NCBI GenBank assembly: GCA_016790285.1
Contig: JAEUPJ010000020.1
Location: forward strand, 124,001-188,000
DNA from: Roseateles sp.
GTDB taxonomy: Bacteria > Pseudomonadota > Gammaproteobacteria > Burkholderiales > Burkholderiaceae_C
Direction of reading: 5' to 3'
Length of the DNA stretch: 64,000 nucleotides
The position numbers and the translations under genes are program-made. Below are positions 28,952 through 38,488 of the stretch, in pieces. The notes under the pieces were generated by a model. The model worked only from the letters and a program-made list of their open reading frames with translations, had not been told where the DNA came from and made no database searches. Position 1 is the first letter of the stretch. Each line of letters opens with the position of its first letter.

Positions 28952-31104
28952 GCGCCGTGTTGTCACGCCGGGGGTTCCTGAGCACCACGTCGGCCGTCTC
29001 CGGCGGGCTGATGGTGGGCTTCCATGTGCCGGGCCTCGCGCAGTCGCCGGCCGGTGCGCCGCCGGAGCTCAACGCCTGGGTGCAGATCCTGCCGGACGAG
29101 AGCGTCGTCATCCGCATCGCCCGCTCGGAGATGGGGCAGGGCACGCTGACCGGCCTGGCCCAGCTCGTCGCCGAGGAGCTGGAGTGCGACTGGGCCCGCG
29201 TGAAGACCGAGTACCCCACGCCCGGCCAGAACCTCGCGCGCAGCCGCGCCTGGGGCAGCATGAGCACCGGCGGCAGCCGCGGCATCCGGGAGTCGCACGA
29301 CTACGTCCGCAAGGGCGGAGCGCTGGCCCGCGCGCTGCTGATCCAGGCGGCGGCCAACCAGTGGAATGTCTCGGTCGTGGAATGCACCACGGCCGCGGGC
29401 GTCGTACAGCACGGCACCAAGCGCCTCACCTATGGCCAGCTCGCCGCCGAAGCCGCCAAGCTCGCCGCGCCTGCCGACATCCAGCTCAAGCCCGCCTCCG
29501 CCTGGAAGCTCGCCGGCCGGCCGATGAAGCGCCTGGACACGGCGCCCAAGCTCGACGGCTCGCAGGTCTACGGCATGGACCTGAAGCTGCCCGGCATGCT
29601 CAACGCCGCCATCAAGGACTGTCCGGTCTTCGGCGGCAAGGTCAAGAGCTTCGACGCGGCGGCGGTGATGAGCCGCCCGGGCGTGAAGAAGGTCGTGCAG
29701 GTGGGCGACTCGGCCGTGGCCGTGGTGGCCGACACCTGGTGGCGCGCCAAGACGGCGCTGGAGGCCCTGCCGGTCGTCTGGGACGAAGGCCCCAACGCCG
29801 GGCAGAACAGCGCCGACACGGCGGCCGTGCTGAAAGCGGGCCTGGACGCGCCGGATGCCGCCGTCGGCAGCAGCCAGGGCGACGTGAAGGCGGCCCTCGC
29901 GGGCGCGGCCCGCAAGGTCGAGGCCGTCTACAGCTACCCGCACCAGAACCACGCCACGATGGAGGTGATGAACGCCACCGCCAAGTGGACACCGGAGCGC
30001 TGCGAGGTCTGGACGCCGACGCAAAACGGCGAGGCGGCCCTGGCCGCTGCCGCGGAGGCCTCGGGCCTGCCGCCCGCGCAGTGCGAGGTCTACAAGCTGC
30101 ACCTGGGCGGCGGCTTTGGCCGGCGCGGCGCGGTGCACGACTGGGTGCGCCAGGCCGTGGCCATTGCCAAGGAGCTGCCGGGCACGCCCGTCAAGCTGAT
30201 CTGGAGCCGCGAGGAGGACATGCTGCACGGCCGCTTCCACCCGGTCACGCAGTGCAAGCTCACCGCGGGCCTGGACGCCGCCGGCAAGCTCACGGCGCTT
30301 CACATGCGCATCTCGGGCCAGAGCATCATCGCGGGCATCTTTCCGCAGAACATCAAGGACGGCAAAGACCCGGTGGTCTTCCAGGGCCTGAACGCGGGCG
30401 GCGCCGAAGGTGCGCTCGGCTACGCGGTGCCGAACCTGCTCATCGACCACGCGATGCGCAACCCGGCCGTGCCGCCGGGCTTCTGGCGCGGCGTGAACCT
30501 GAACCAGAACGCCGTCTACCTGGAGTGCTTCCTGGACGAAGTGGCGCACGCCGCGCAGCGCGACCCGCTGGAGCTGCGCCGCGAGCTGCTGGCCAATTCG
30601 CCCAAGCACCTGGCCGTGCTCAACGCCGTGGCGGCCAAGGCCGGCTGGGGCAAGCCGCGGCCCAAGGGGCGGCATCTCGGCCTGGCGCAGATCATGGGCT
30701 TTGGCAGCTACGTGGCGGCGTGCGCGGAGGTGTCGGTCTCCAAGAAGGGCGAGCTCAAGGTCCACCGCATCGTCGCGGCCACCGACCCCGGCCATGCCGT
30801 GAACCCGCAGCAGATCGCCGCGCAGGTGGAAGGCAGCTTTGTCTACGGCCTGTCCGCCGCGCTGTTCGGCGAGATCACCGTCAAGGACGGCCGCGTGGAG
30901 CAGCAGAACTTTGACACCTACCCGGTGCTGAAGATGGCCGACATGCCGGCCGTGGAGACGATCTGCATGCCCTCGGGTGGCTTCTGGGGCGGCGTGGGCG
31001 AGCCGACGATCGCGGTGGCGGCACCGGCCGTGCTCAACGCCATCTTCGCGGCCACCGGCAAGCGCGTGCGCGACCTGCCGCTGCGCAAGCATTCGCTGGC
31101 TTGA
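28948..31104 (+). CDS. Molybdopterin-binding large subunit (IorB type), Tat-exported
   Basis: A 718-residue catalytic subunit of the xanthine dehydrogenase family. The N-terminus has a twin-arginine signal ([11 protein letters not shown]) ending near VPGLAQ, so the enzyme probably works in the periplasm. Family motifs include [49 protein letters not shown], and the active-site glutamate block [19 protein letters not shown] near the C-terminus. The substrate cannot be inferred from sequence alone. It is followed immediately by soxX, an arrangement that suggests electron transfer to c-type cytochromes. Confidence 0.92.
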   Translation: MSAVLSRRGFLSTTSAVSGGLMVGFHVPGLAQSPAGAPPELNAWVQILPDESVVIRIARSEMGQGTLTGLAQLVAEELECDWARVKTEYPTPGQNLARSRAWGSMSTGGSRGIRESHDYVRKGGALARALLIQAAANQWNVSVVECTTAAGVVQHGTKRLTYGQLAAEAAKLAAPADIQLKPASAWKLAGRPMKRLDTAPKLDGSQVYGMDLKLPGMLNAAIKDCPVFGGKVKSFDAAAVMSRPGVKKVVQVGDSAVAVVADTWWRAKTALEALPVVWDEGPNAGQNSADTAAVLKAGLDAPDAAVGSSQGDVKAALAGAARKVEAVYSYPHQNHATMEVMNATAKWTPERCEVWTPTQNGEAALAAAAEASGLPPAQCEVYKLHLGGGFGRRGAVHDWVRQAVAIAKELPGTPVKLIWSREEDMLHGRFHPVTQCKLTAGLDAAGKLTALHMRISGQSIIAGIFPQNIKDGKDPVVFQGLNAGGAEGALGYAVPNLLIDHAMRNPAVPPGFWRGVNLNQNAVYLECFLDEVAHAAQRDPLELRRELLANSPKHLAVLNAVAAKAGWGKPRPKGRHLGLAQIMGFGSYVAACAEVSVSKKGELKVHRIVAATDPGHAVNPQQIAAQVEGSFVYGLSAALFGEITVKDGRVEQQNFDTYPVLKMADMPAVETICMPSGGFWGGVGEPTIAVAAPAVLNAIFAATGKRVRDLPLRKHSLA

Positions 31105-31109
31105 GGCCG

Positions 31110-31481
31110 ATGATGCGAGCGCTGCTGGCCCTCGCCGTGGTGGCGACCAGCGCGCAGGCGGGCGACATCGAACGCGGCCGTGCCCTGGTGGCCGACCGCA
31201 CGCAGAGCCTGTGCCTGCTCTGCCATGCGCTGACGGCCGCGGGCGACCCCAACCAGGGCAACCTGGCGCCCCCGCTGTCGGCGGCCGCACGGCTGACGCC
31301 CGCCGAGCTGCGCGAGCGCATCGCCGATATGCGTCGCTTCAACCCCGCCACGGTCATGCCGCCCTTTCGCTCCACCGAGGGCTTGCGCGACGTGGCACCC
31401 GCCTGGCAGGGCCGCGCGGCGCTCACCGAGCAGCAGCTCGACGACCTCGTGGCCTACCTCGGCACCTTGGGCCGGCCATGA
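31110..31481 (+). CDS. soxX: SoxX-like monohaem cytochrome c
   Basis: A 123-residue periplasmic cytochrome c with a signal peptide (MMRALLALAVVATSAQA), haem-binding CLLCH at residues 35-39 and a probable axial Met in NPATVMPPF. The pattern GNLAPPLS...FNPATVMPPF...LDDLVAYLGTL matches SoxX, which pairs with SoxA to attach sulfur substrates to SoxYZ. The start is uncertain between ATG 31110 and 31113. Its stop overlaps the soxY start. Confidence 0.85.
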   Translation: MMRALLALAVVATSAQAGDIERGRALVADRTQSLCLLCHALTAAGDPNQGNLAPPLSAAARLTPAELRERIADMRRFNPATVMPPFRSTEGLRDVAPAWQGRAALTEQQLDDLVAYLGTLGRP

Positions 31482-31885
31482 AGCGGCGCGTCTTCCTCGC
31501 CGCGTCGTCGCTGGCGGCACTCCCCGAAGCCCGCGCGAGCGACGACGCCATGCGCGCTGCCATCCGCGCCTGGGCGGGGCGCGACCCGGCGCCCGGGCCG
31601 CTGAAGATCGAGATGGCCGAGTTGGTGGAGAACGGCAACGCGGTGCCGGTGCGCGTCGTGGCGGGCGAGCCCGTCGTGGGCCTGGCCCTGTTCACGCCGC
31701 TGAACCCCGAGCCCGAAGTCGTGCACGTCGCCTTCGGGCCGGCGGTGGCGCGGCCGGAGTTCAGCACCCGCATGCGCCTGGCCCGCAGCCAGCGCATCGT
31801 GGCCGTGGCCCGGGCGGCGGACGGCCGCTGCTGGCAGACGGGGCTGGACGTCATCGTGACGCTCGCGGCCTGCGTGGAGCCCTGA
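31478..31885 (+). CDS. soxY: SoxY-like sulfur carrier with atypical C-terminus
   Basis: A 135-residue periplasmic protein with a Tat-like signal (KRRVFLAASS) and SoxY family features such as ENGNAVPVRV and NPEPEVVHVAFGP. Canonical SoxY ends in GGCGG, whose cysteine carries the sulfur intermediate on a flexible arm. Here the protein ends VTLAACVEP: one cysteine remains near the end, but the glycines are absent. It may be a variant carrier or one that has lost function. It overlaps soxX by four bases and touches soxZ, so subunit pairing with SoxZ is expected. Confidence 0.78.
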   Translation: MKRRVFLAASSLAALPEARASDDAMRAAIRAWAGRDPAPGPLKIEMAELVENGNAVPVRVVAGEPVVGLALFTPLNPEPEVVHVAFGPAVARPEFSTRMRLARSQRIVAVARAADGRCWQTGLDVIVTLAACVEP

Positions 31886-32208
31886 TGGCCGTGCGTGCCG
31901 TCATCACCCTGCCGGCGGCCGTGAAGGCCGGCGAGCCCTTCGAGGTGCGCGCCACCGTGGCCCACGCGATGGAAACCGGCTACCGCAACGACGACGCCGG
32001 CACGCGGCTGCCGCGCGACCTGGTGCGCCGCTTCGAATGCCGACTGGACGGTGAGCTGGTGTTCGCGGCCGACCTCTTCGCCGCCGTGTCGGCCAACCCG
32101 TACGTGGCGTTCTGGATGCAGCTGGCCCGTGGCGGCGAGCTGAGCTTCACCTGGCGGGGCGACCACGGCTTCGAGCACCGCGAGGTGCGCGCCCTTTCGC
32201 TGGTATGA
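31885..32208 (+). CDS. soxZ: SoxZ-like sulfur carrier partner
   Basis: A 107-residue beta-sandwich protein with the SoxZ pattern AGEPFEVRATVAHAMETGYR, LDGELVFAADLFAAVSANPY and the C-terminal WRGDHGFEHREVR. SoxZ forms a heterodimer with SoxY. No signal peptide is seen, in line with SoxZ being exported with SoxY. TGATG overlap with soxY and four-base overlap with soxA place it firmly in the operon. Confidence 0.88.
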   Translation: MAVRAVITLPAAVKAGEPFEVRATVAHAMETGYRNDDAGTRLPRDLVRRFECRLDGELVFAADLFAAVSANPYVAFWMQLARGGELSFTWRGDHGFEHREVRALSLV

Positions 32209-32933
32209 AGGCCGCGCTGCTGCTGTGCGCGCTGCTTGCGCTGCCTGCGGTGGCCGACGAGCGCCGCTCCGGCCGCGACACCATGAGCCCCGCGCTGCGC
32301 ACCCTGCAGGCCGACGACGGCCAGCACCCCGCGCAGTTGGCGCTCGCGCTGGGCCGCGAGCTGTGGGCCCAGGGCCCCAAGGCATGCGCCAGCTGCCACG
32401 GCGAGCCGCAGTCGCTGCGCGGTGTGGCCACGCGTTACCCGGCCTGGGACCGCGGGCTCCTGGACCTGCCCGGGCGCATCCAGCGCTGCCGCGTGCAGCA
32501 CCAGCAGCAAAGCGCGTGGCGGCCCGAGGCCGAGCCGCTGCTGGCCCTGGCGGCACTCGTGGCGCAACAGTCGCGCGGCGAGCCGCTGCAGCCCCCGCGC
32601 GGGCCCGAGCTGGACGCGGCGGCGGCGCGCGGCCAGCGCCTGTTCACCACGCGCATCGGCGCCCTCAACCTGTCGTGCGCGCAATGCCACGACGAGCGCG
32701 CCGGGCTGCGCCTGGGCGGCAGCCTGATCCCGCAGGGGCATGTGGACGACTACCCCGTCTACCGCCTGGAGTGGCAGTCGCTCGGCAGCCTGCAGCGGCG
32801 CCTGCGGGGCTGCCTGAGCGGCGTGCGGGCGGCGGTGTGGGACTGGGACAGCGCCGAACTGCTGGCCCTGGAGGTGTACCTGTCGCGCCGCTCTGCGGGC
32901 CTGCCGATGCAGCCGCCCGGCGTCCGTCCCTGA
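32205..32933 (+). CDS. soxA: SoxA-like dihaem cytochrome c
   Basis: A 242-residue periplasmic cytochrome with a signal peptide, two haem motifs CASCH (61-65) and CAQCH (158-162), and the conserved ligand Cys203 in RLRGCLSGVRAA. RIQRCR near residue 91 and YRLEWQSLGSLQRRL are SoxA signatures. It should form SoxXA with the soxX product. No soxB (sulfatase) or soxCD follows; an MscS gene comes next, so this is a partial Sox set. Confidence 0.9.
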   Translation: MKAALLLCALLALPAVADERRSGRDTMSPALRTLQADDGQHPAQLALALGRELWAQGPKACASCHGEPQSLRGVATRYPAWDRGLLDLPGRIQRCRVQHQQQSAWRPEAEPLLALAALVAQQSRGEPLQPPRGPELDAAAARGQRLFTTRIGALNLSCAQCHDERAGLRLGGSLIPQGHVDDYPVYRLEWQSLGSLQRRLRGCLSGVRAAVWDWDSAELLALEVYLSRRSAGLPMQPPGVRP

Positions 32934-32975
32934 TCAGGCCCTAAGCTTGGGGCCCTGACCGGGAGGGGAGGGGCC

Positions 32976-34595
32976 ATGCGACGACTGTTCTGGATCCTGC
33001 TGTGTGCCCTGCTGGCGCTCGCACCCGCGGCACGGGCCGCCGAGGCTGACCAGGCCGACCTGCTCGTCAACCAGCGCAAGGTCGTGACGCTGCGCGCGAC
33101 GCTCAAGGGCGAGTCACCTGGCGAACGCGTCCAGGCGGCGCGCGCAGCCCTCGACACGGCACTCGACACCGCACTCGCCGCGGCCGCGCCCGACCGCATC
33201 GAGCGCCAGGTCTTGCCCGGCGACCCGCCGGCCGTGCGGCTGCTCGTCAACGGCGTGGTGGTGTTCCACCTCGTGCCGGACGACCTCGGCGGCGCGCAGG
33301 CCGGCGTGCTGCTGGACGCTGCCGCCCTGGATGCCGAGCGACGGCTGCGCGCGGTGGTGGCCGAGCTGCGCGAGGCGCGCGACCCGCGCCGCTGGGCCAT
33401 CGGGCTGGGCGTGGCGCTGGCGGCGACGCTGGTGGCGCTGGCCCTGCTCAAGGGCCTGGCCGCGCTGCGCCGCCGCCTGCTGCGGCATGCAGCCCGGCGC
33501 CTGGGCGACGAGACCGTGCGTGCCGCGCGCCCGTGGTGGCAGGTGTCGGGCGAGCACGCCATCGCAATGCTGCGCGGTGCCGCCGGCCTGCTGAGCTGGG
33601 TCGTGGCCCTGGTGGTGCTCGACGTGTGGGCCAGCACGGTGCTGCGCCAGTTCGCCCCCACGCGGGCCTGGGGCGAGCGCGCGGGTGACTGGCTCATCGA
33701 TCAACTGCTGGGCCTCGCGCGCGCCGCGGCGGGCGCCGTGCCGGGGCTGCTGACGGCCGGCCTCATCTTCTTGATCGCGCGCGGCGTGCTGCGCCTGGTG
33801 CACGGCGTGCTGGAGCGCGTGGAGCGCGGCGAGTTCACGCTCGCCGGGCTGGACGCCGACACCGCCGGCCCCACGCAGCGCCTGGCGGGCCTGGTGGTGT
33901 GGCTCTTCGCGCTGGCCATGGCCTACCCCTACCTGCCCGGCGCCAGCACCGAGGCCTTCAAGGGCGTGACGGTGCTGGCCGGCCTGATGGTGTCCCTGGG
34001 CGCCTCGGGCGTGGTGGGGCAGGTGATGGCGGGGTTGTCGCTCATGTACTCGCGCGCCCTGCGTGTGGGCGAGTACGTGCGCATCGGCGAGGTCGAGGGC
34101 ACGGTGACGCACCTGGGCATGTTCTCGACGCGCCTGCACACGGGGCTGGGCGAAGAGGTGAGCCTGCCCAATGCGGTGGTCTTCAGCCAGTCGGTGCGCA
34201 ACTTCTCGCGGCTGGTGGACGAGGACGGCCAGTTCGTGCTGCACACCGCCGTCACCATCGGCTACGCCACGCCCTGGCGCCAGGTGCACGCCATGCTGCT
34301 GGAGGCCGCGCGGCGCACGCCCGGTGTGCTGCAGCAGCCCGCCCCGTACGTGGTGCAGACGGCGCTGAGCGACTTCTACGTGGAGTACCGCCTGTGCGCG
34401 CAGGGCAGCCGCACGGCGCCGCGCATGCGCGCGCAGGCCATGAGCCAGCTGCACGCGCACATCCAGGACGTCTTCAACGAGAACGGCGTGCAGATCATGT
34501 CGCCGCACTACCGCGGCGACCCGCCCGCGCCGCAGGTCGTGCCGGCGGGGCCGTGGTTCTCACCCGAGGCCGGGCCGCTCGCGCCGCCACGTTGA
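32976..34595 (+). CDS. MscS-family mechanosensitive channel
   Basis: A 539-residue inner-membrane protein with a signal peptide, an N-terminal periplasmic domain (about 25-125), several membrane helices, and the MscS core: pore helix VLAGLMVSLGASGVVGQVMAGLSLMYSR followed by the beta domain VRIGEVEGTVTHLGMFSTRL and TAVTIGYATPWRQVH. Such channels release solutes on hypo-osmotic shock. AGGGGAGGGG precedes the ATG. It follows soxA by 42 bases but is probably unrelated in function. Confidence 0.9.
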   Translation: MRRLFWILLCALLALAPAARAAEADQADLLVNQRKVVTLRATLKGESPGERVQAARAALDTALDTALAAAAPDRIERQVLPGDPPAVRLLVNGVVVFHLVPDDLGGAQAGVLLDAAALDAERRLRAVVAELREARDPRRWAIGLGVALAATLVALALLKGLAALRRRLLRHAARRLGDETVRAARPWWQVSGEHAIAMLRGAAGLLSWVVALVVLDVWASTVLRQFAPTRAWGERAGDWLIDQLLGLARAAAGAVPGLLTAGLIFLIARGVLRLVHGVLERVERGEFTLAGLDADTAGPTQRLAGLVVWLFALAMAYPYLPGASTEAFKGVTVLAGLMVSLGASGVVGQVMAGLSLMYSRALRVGEYVRIGEVEGTVTHLGMFSTRLHTGLGEEVSLPNAVVFSQSVRNFSRLVDEDGQFVLHTAVTIGYATPWRQVHAMLLEAARRTPGVLQQPAPYVVQTALSDFYVEYRLCAQGSRTAPRMRAQAMSQLHAHIQDVFNENGVQIMSPHYRGDPPAPQVVPAGPWFSPEAGPLAPPR

Positions 34596-34781
34596 CGGAA
34601 GTCAATCCCCACGGGGTTGTCCAGCTGTCCCCTGCAAGAGTTCCTCTCGGTTGAGGACGGGGCGGGCGGCGTCCTAAGGAAGCAGGATGACCGCGCGTCG
34701 ACCCCCTTCCTAGGATGGCCTTGCCCTGGGTGATCCGGGGCAGGAGACAAGGGTGAAACACCTGCAAAGGCGAGGCCGCTG
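34596..34781 (+). other. Region upstream of the injection-system cluster
   Basis: These 186 bases precede the first gene of the 28-kb cluster and probably hold its promoter. TTGAGG with CTAAGG 17 bases later (about 34652-34680) is a weak sigma-70-like match. An imperfect hairpin GCCCTGGG..CCGGGGC lies near 34723-34742. GCGAGG just before the ATG is a weak ribosome binding site. No operator is recognised. Confidence 0.3.
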
Positions 34782-35396
34782 ATGGCGCAATACGCCGCCA
34801 TCCGTGCCGTCGGCGAGAGCGTGCTCGAGCTGATGCGCGAAGCCTGCCCCGTGGCCGATCTGCAGCTGGGCGCGTCGCCCAAGTTCGACCTGGCTTCGCT
34901 CGGCAGCCTCACCGAGGGCCAGGCCGCGCCGGCCGAGGGCTTCTACCTCATCCTCTGGCGCGTGGGCATCGGCGGCTCGCCGCGCAACCTGCCGCCGCGC
35001 CGCGCGCGTGACGGCAAGCTCTACAAGCCCTCGCTGCCGGTGGACCTGTATTTCCTCATGCTGCCCATCGCCGCCTCGGCCGACAAGCAGGCGCAGATGC
35101 TCGGCTGGGCCATGGCCTTCCTGCACCAGATGCCGGTGCTCAGTGGCGAGGTCATCAACCGCTACACCAAGGGCAGCCCGAGCGTCTTCCAGCCCGAGGA
35201 AACGGTGGAGCTCATCGCCGACCCGCTCGGCACCGCCGACTACCTCTCGCTGTGGGACCGCGTCAAGGGCGGGCTGCAGGCCGGCATGACCTACGTGGCC
35301 CGCATGGTGCTGCTGGACATCGACCAGCCCGAGCCCACCGGCGCGCCCGTCATCGAGCGGCGCTTCGGCGTCGGCACGCCCGGAGGGCTGGCCTGA
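34782..35396 (+). CDS. DUF4255 CIS protein (Pvc16/Afp16-like tail cap)
   Basis: A 204-residue protein of the DUF4255/Pvc16 N-terminal family, which forms the terminator ring that caps the tube and sheath of PVC- and Afp-type particles. The start MAQYAAIRAVGESVLELMRE and the block LPVDLYFLMLPIAASADKQAQMLGWAM fit the family. It opens the gene cluster, and its stop overlaps the next start (TGATG). No membrane segment is seen, unlike thylakoid-anchored versions. Confidence 0.85.
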   Translation: MAQYAAIRAVGESVLELMREACPVADLQLGASPKFDLASLGSLTEGQAAPAEGFYLILWRVGIGGSPRNLPPRRARDGKLYKPSLPVDLYFLMLPIAASADKQAQMLGWAMAFLHQMPVLSGEVINRYTKGSPSVFQPEETVELIADPLGTADYLSLWDRVKGGLQAGMTYVARMVLLDIDQPEPTGAPVIERRFGVGTPGGLA

Positions 35397-36208
35397 TGGT
35401 TGCGACACTGCTGCGCCCACCGATGGATGCGCTGGTGCTGCCCGCCGGGGATGCGGTCGCCTTCGTCGACGCGGCCACGGGCGCGCCCGTGCTGGAGGGC
35501 CTGCGCCTGAGCCTCGTGATGCGCCAGGGCGGGCGGCTGCTGGGCCGCGCCGTGGCGTCGCCCTCGGGCGCCTGGCACTGGCCCGAGCTGGCCGAGCGCT
35601 GGCGCGTCAACGCGCCCGGCACGCCGGTGCTGGCCGACGTCATCGTGCGCGACGAGCAAGGGCGCTTCCTGCCGCTGAGCCTGCCCTGGCCGCTGCCGGC
35701 CACGCCGGTGGGGCAGGTGATGTCGGCCACCGTGCTGGGCGCGTCGCGGCTGCTGCAGGTGCGTCTGCTCTCTGCACCGGGGCGGCGCGCGCCGCCGGGT
35801 GCCGCCAGCGTCTACGCGCAGCTCGCCTGGCAGGCCAGCGGCGCGCCGGCAGCCTGGGCCCGCGTGCGCCTGACCGACGGCGATGGCCGCCTGCACGAAG
35901 GCGCCTGCGACGCCGAGGGGCGCCTGGCCCTGCACCTGCCGCGCCCCCGGCCCAACCGCCCGGGGTCGCCGCCCGCGCCCGCGGCGCAACTGGCCGTGTT
36001 CTGGGCATCGGCGCTCGCTGACGCGTCGCTCGCCCTGGGCGCGCCCGATGCACTCGCCTTCGCGAGCCAGCCTGCCGTGCTGGCGCTGGCCGACGTGGGC
36101 ACCACCGTGGCCTACGTGCCTCCCGTTTTCAACCCCGGCGAGCCGTTGATCCTGGCCACCGTCGGCCTGCCCGCCACCCAGCGCGAACTGCGGCTGGCGC
36201 CCATCTGA
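35396..36208 (+). CDS. CIS-associated protein of unknown function
   Basis: A 270-residue protein of no recognised family. The N-terminal half (MVATLLRPPMDALVLPAGDAVAFVDAATG...) and second half (ARVRLTDGDGRLHEGACDAEGRLALHLPRP) each look like an immunoglobulin-like or transthyretin-like beta-sandwich, the second resembling carboxypeptidase-regulatory-type domains. A Pro-rich linker (PRPRPNRPGSPPAPA) splits the latter. No signal peptide or membrane helix is present. Its place between the DUF4255 and sheath genes suggests a particle component. Confidence 0.5.
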   Translation: MVATLLRPPMDALVLPAGDAVAFVDAATGAPVLEGLRLSLVMRQGGRLLGRAVASPSGAWHWPELAERWRVNAPGTPVLADVIVRDEQGRFLPLSLPWPLPATPVGQVMSATVLGASRLLQVRLLSAPGRRAPPGAASVYAQLAWQASGAPAAWARVRLTDGDGRLHEGACDAEGRLALHLPRPRPNRPGSPPAPAAQLAVFWASALADASLALGAPDALAFASQPAVLALADVGTTVAYVPPVFNPGEPLILATVGLPATQRELRLAPI

Positions 36209-36230
36209 CCCGCTCGAGAAGGAGACTGTC

Positions 36231-38282
36231 ATGCCCGAATATCTTGCGCCCGGTGTGTTCGTCGAGGAGGTGTCCTTCCGATCGAAGTCCATCGAAGGCG
36301 TCAGCACCACGACCACCGGCTTCATCGGCCCCTGCCGCTACGGGCCCGTGACCGAGGCGCCGGACATCCTCACGAGCCTCACCGAGTTCGAGCGCACCTA
36401 TGGCGACGGCACTCCGCTGGGCTTCGGCGCCGACGGCAGCACCACCAGCGCCAACTACCTGCGCCACGCGGTGGCCAGCTTCTTCGAGGAGGGCGGCAAG
36501 CGGCTGTACGTGAGCCGCGTGTTCCGCCCGCGGGGTGGTGCCTACCCGTCGGACCTCACGGCCGCCTTCGGTGCCGCGCCCTACAACGACGGCCACGGCC
36601 GGCTGCTCGTGGGCGGGAGCGACCAGTTCCGCATCGTCGCGCGCTACCCCGGAGCGTTCGGCAACCTGCAGGTGCGCTTCGGCGTGAAGCTCGGGCCCAA
36701 CGTTCTCGGGGCCTTGCCCGACCCCGGCGGCGGTGGCGGCCTGATCCCGACGCTGGCCAACCTGGCCGACGGCGACGTGGTGTGGATCTCCACCCCCGCG
36801 GCCGCGCTCAACACGCCCGCCACCGGCGTCAACCCGCCCGCGGCCGTGCGCACCATGGCCGACCTGCCGCTGTACGTGGCGCGGCGCAACGTGGCTGGCG
36901 TGTGGAGCTTCACGGCCGGCGTCGCACCCGCGGGCGTGCCGGGGGGCACCACCACCTTCTCGCTGGCCGACTTCGCCCTCACGCTCACGCCGGGCAGCGG
37001 CGACGCCATCCGCCCCGTCACCCTGAGCCTGGAGGTGCTGACCGCCGACGGCCGCTCGCTGGGCGCCTGGAGCGGCCTGCCGCTGGAGCCGGCGCACAAG
37101 ACGGCCGGCGTGCCCGATGGCATCTTCGACCTCTTCAGCCTGAACGGCCCCAGCAGCGCCGGCCTGCCCATCGTGCTGCTCAACGGCAGCGCGGCGGCCA
37201 CCAACCTCATCGACAACGGCAGCGACCTGCTCAAGGCGCTGGATGCGCTCAGCACCGGGCTGGACCTGAAGATCACCCAGATCGAATGGGACGACGCGGC
37301 GCAGAACGAGCTCGGCGCGCTGCGCCGCAAGTTCGAGCGGGGCCTGGTGGCCGTGGGCTGGCTGGCCGGCGGCAACGACGGCCTGCTGCCCGGCCGCGCC
37401 GAGTACGACGGCCGTGCCGACCCCACGCAGGACTACGCCACGGGCCTGAAGCAGTTCGAGTCCATCGAGGACATCTCCATCGTCGCCGCACCCGGCTCCA
37501 CCTGGGCGGCCAGCACCCGGCCGGACGACGTCGCCGCCATCACCAACCTGCTCATCGCCCACGCCGAGCGCATGCGCTACCGCATCGCCGTGCTCGACGC
37601 GCACGAGGGCATGAAGATCGCCGACGTCCGCAAGCTCAAGGCCAAGCTCGACAGCAAGTACGCGGCGCTCTACTACCCCTGGGTCACGGTCTTCGACGGC
37701 GTCACGCGCCAGCCGCTGAACCTGCCGCCCTCGGGCTTCGTCGCGGGCATCTACGCGCGCAACGACACCGAGCGCGGGGTCTACAAGGCGCCGGCCAACG
37801 AGGTCGTGCGCGGGGCCATCGGCTTCGAGACCCTCATCAACACCGCGCAGCAGGAGGTGCTCAACCCCGAGGGCATCAACTGCTTCCGATTCTTCGAGGG
37901 GCGCGGCAACCGGCTCTGGGGCGCGCGCACCATCAGCTCCGACCCCGAGTGGAAGTACGTCAACCTGCGCCGCTATTTCGCGTACCTCGAGCGCTCCATC
38001 GACAAGGGCACGCAGTGGGCGGTGTTCGAGCCCAACGGCGAGGCGCTCTGGGCCAACGTGCGCGCGACCGTGCGCGACTTCCTCGTCAACGAGTGGGCCA
38101 ACGGCGCGCTGCTGGGCGACAAGCCCGAGAAGGCCTTCTTCGTGCGCTGCGACCGCTCCACGATGACGCAGAACGACCTCGACAACGGGCGGCTCGTCTG
38201 CCTCGTGGGCGTGGCACCACTCAAGCCCGCCGAGTTCGTCATCTTCCGCATCGGCCAGTGGACGGCCGACCAAAAGTCTTGA
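36231..38282 (+). CDS. Phage-tail-like contractile sheath protein 1
   Basis: A 683-residue sheath subunit. The start MPEYLAPGVFVEEVSFRSKSIEGVSTTTTGFIG is the hallmark of contractile sheath proteins. The C-terminal handshake region is typical: LKAKLDSKYAALYYPWVTVFD, GFVAGIYARNDTERGVYKAPANEVVRGA, then INCFRFFEGRGNRLWGARTIS and WKYVNLRRYFAYLERSI. Contraction of this sheath drives the tube outward. AAGGAGA precedes the ATG. This appears to be the main sheath. Confidence 0.96.
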   Translation: MPEYLAPGVFVEEVSFRSKSIEGVSTTTTGFIGPCRYGPVTEAPDILTSLTEFERTYGDGTPLGFGADGSTTSANYLRHAVASFFEEGGKRLYVSRVFRPRGGAYPSDLTAAFGAAPYNDGHGRLLVGGSDQFRIVARYPGAFGNLQVRFGVKLGPNVLGALPDPGGGGGLIPTLANLADGDVVWISTPAAALNTPATGVNPPAAVRTMADLPLYVARRNVAGVWSFTAGVAPAGVPGGTTTFSLADFALTLTPGSGDAIRPVTLSLEVLTADGRSLGAWSGLPLEPAHKTAGVPDGIFDLFSLNGPSSAGLPIVLLNGSAAATNLIDNGSDLLKALDALSTGLDLKITQIEWDDAAQNELGALRRKFERGLVAVGWLAGGNDGLLPGRAEYDGRADPTQDYATGLKQFESIEDISIVAAPGSTWAASTRPDDVAAITNLLIAHAERMRYRIAVLDAHEGMKIADVRKLKAKLDSKYAALYYPWVTVFDGVTRQPLNLPPSGFVAGIYARNDTERGVYKAPANEVVRGAIGFETLINTAQQEVLNPEGINCFRFFEGRGNRLWGARTISSDPEWKYVNLRRYFAYLERSIDKGTQWAVFEPNGEALWANVRATVRDFLVNEWANGALLGDKPEKAFFVRCDRSTMTQNDLDNGRLVCLVGVAPLKPAEFVIFRIGQWTADQKS

Positions 38283-38488
38283 GATGAATCAGCCCCTCGC
38301 CCATCCTCGCGGCGCTGAACGCGCGCGAGTCCGGTCGGTCCCCCGAGGGGACGGCGATGCGTTCGGCTTCGAGCCTCACGCCCATCGCCAACGCGGGCCG
38401 GCTTGGGAGCGGCCCGGCGCTCGCCCCGCAACCTCCATGCATCGCGGCCGCCGCGAATGCGACATGGGCAACCCACAGGAGATCAGTC

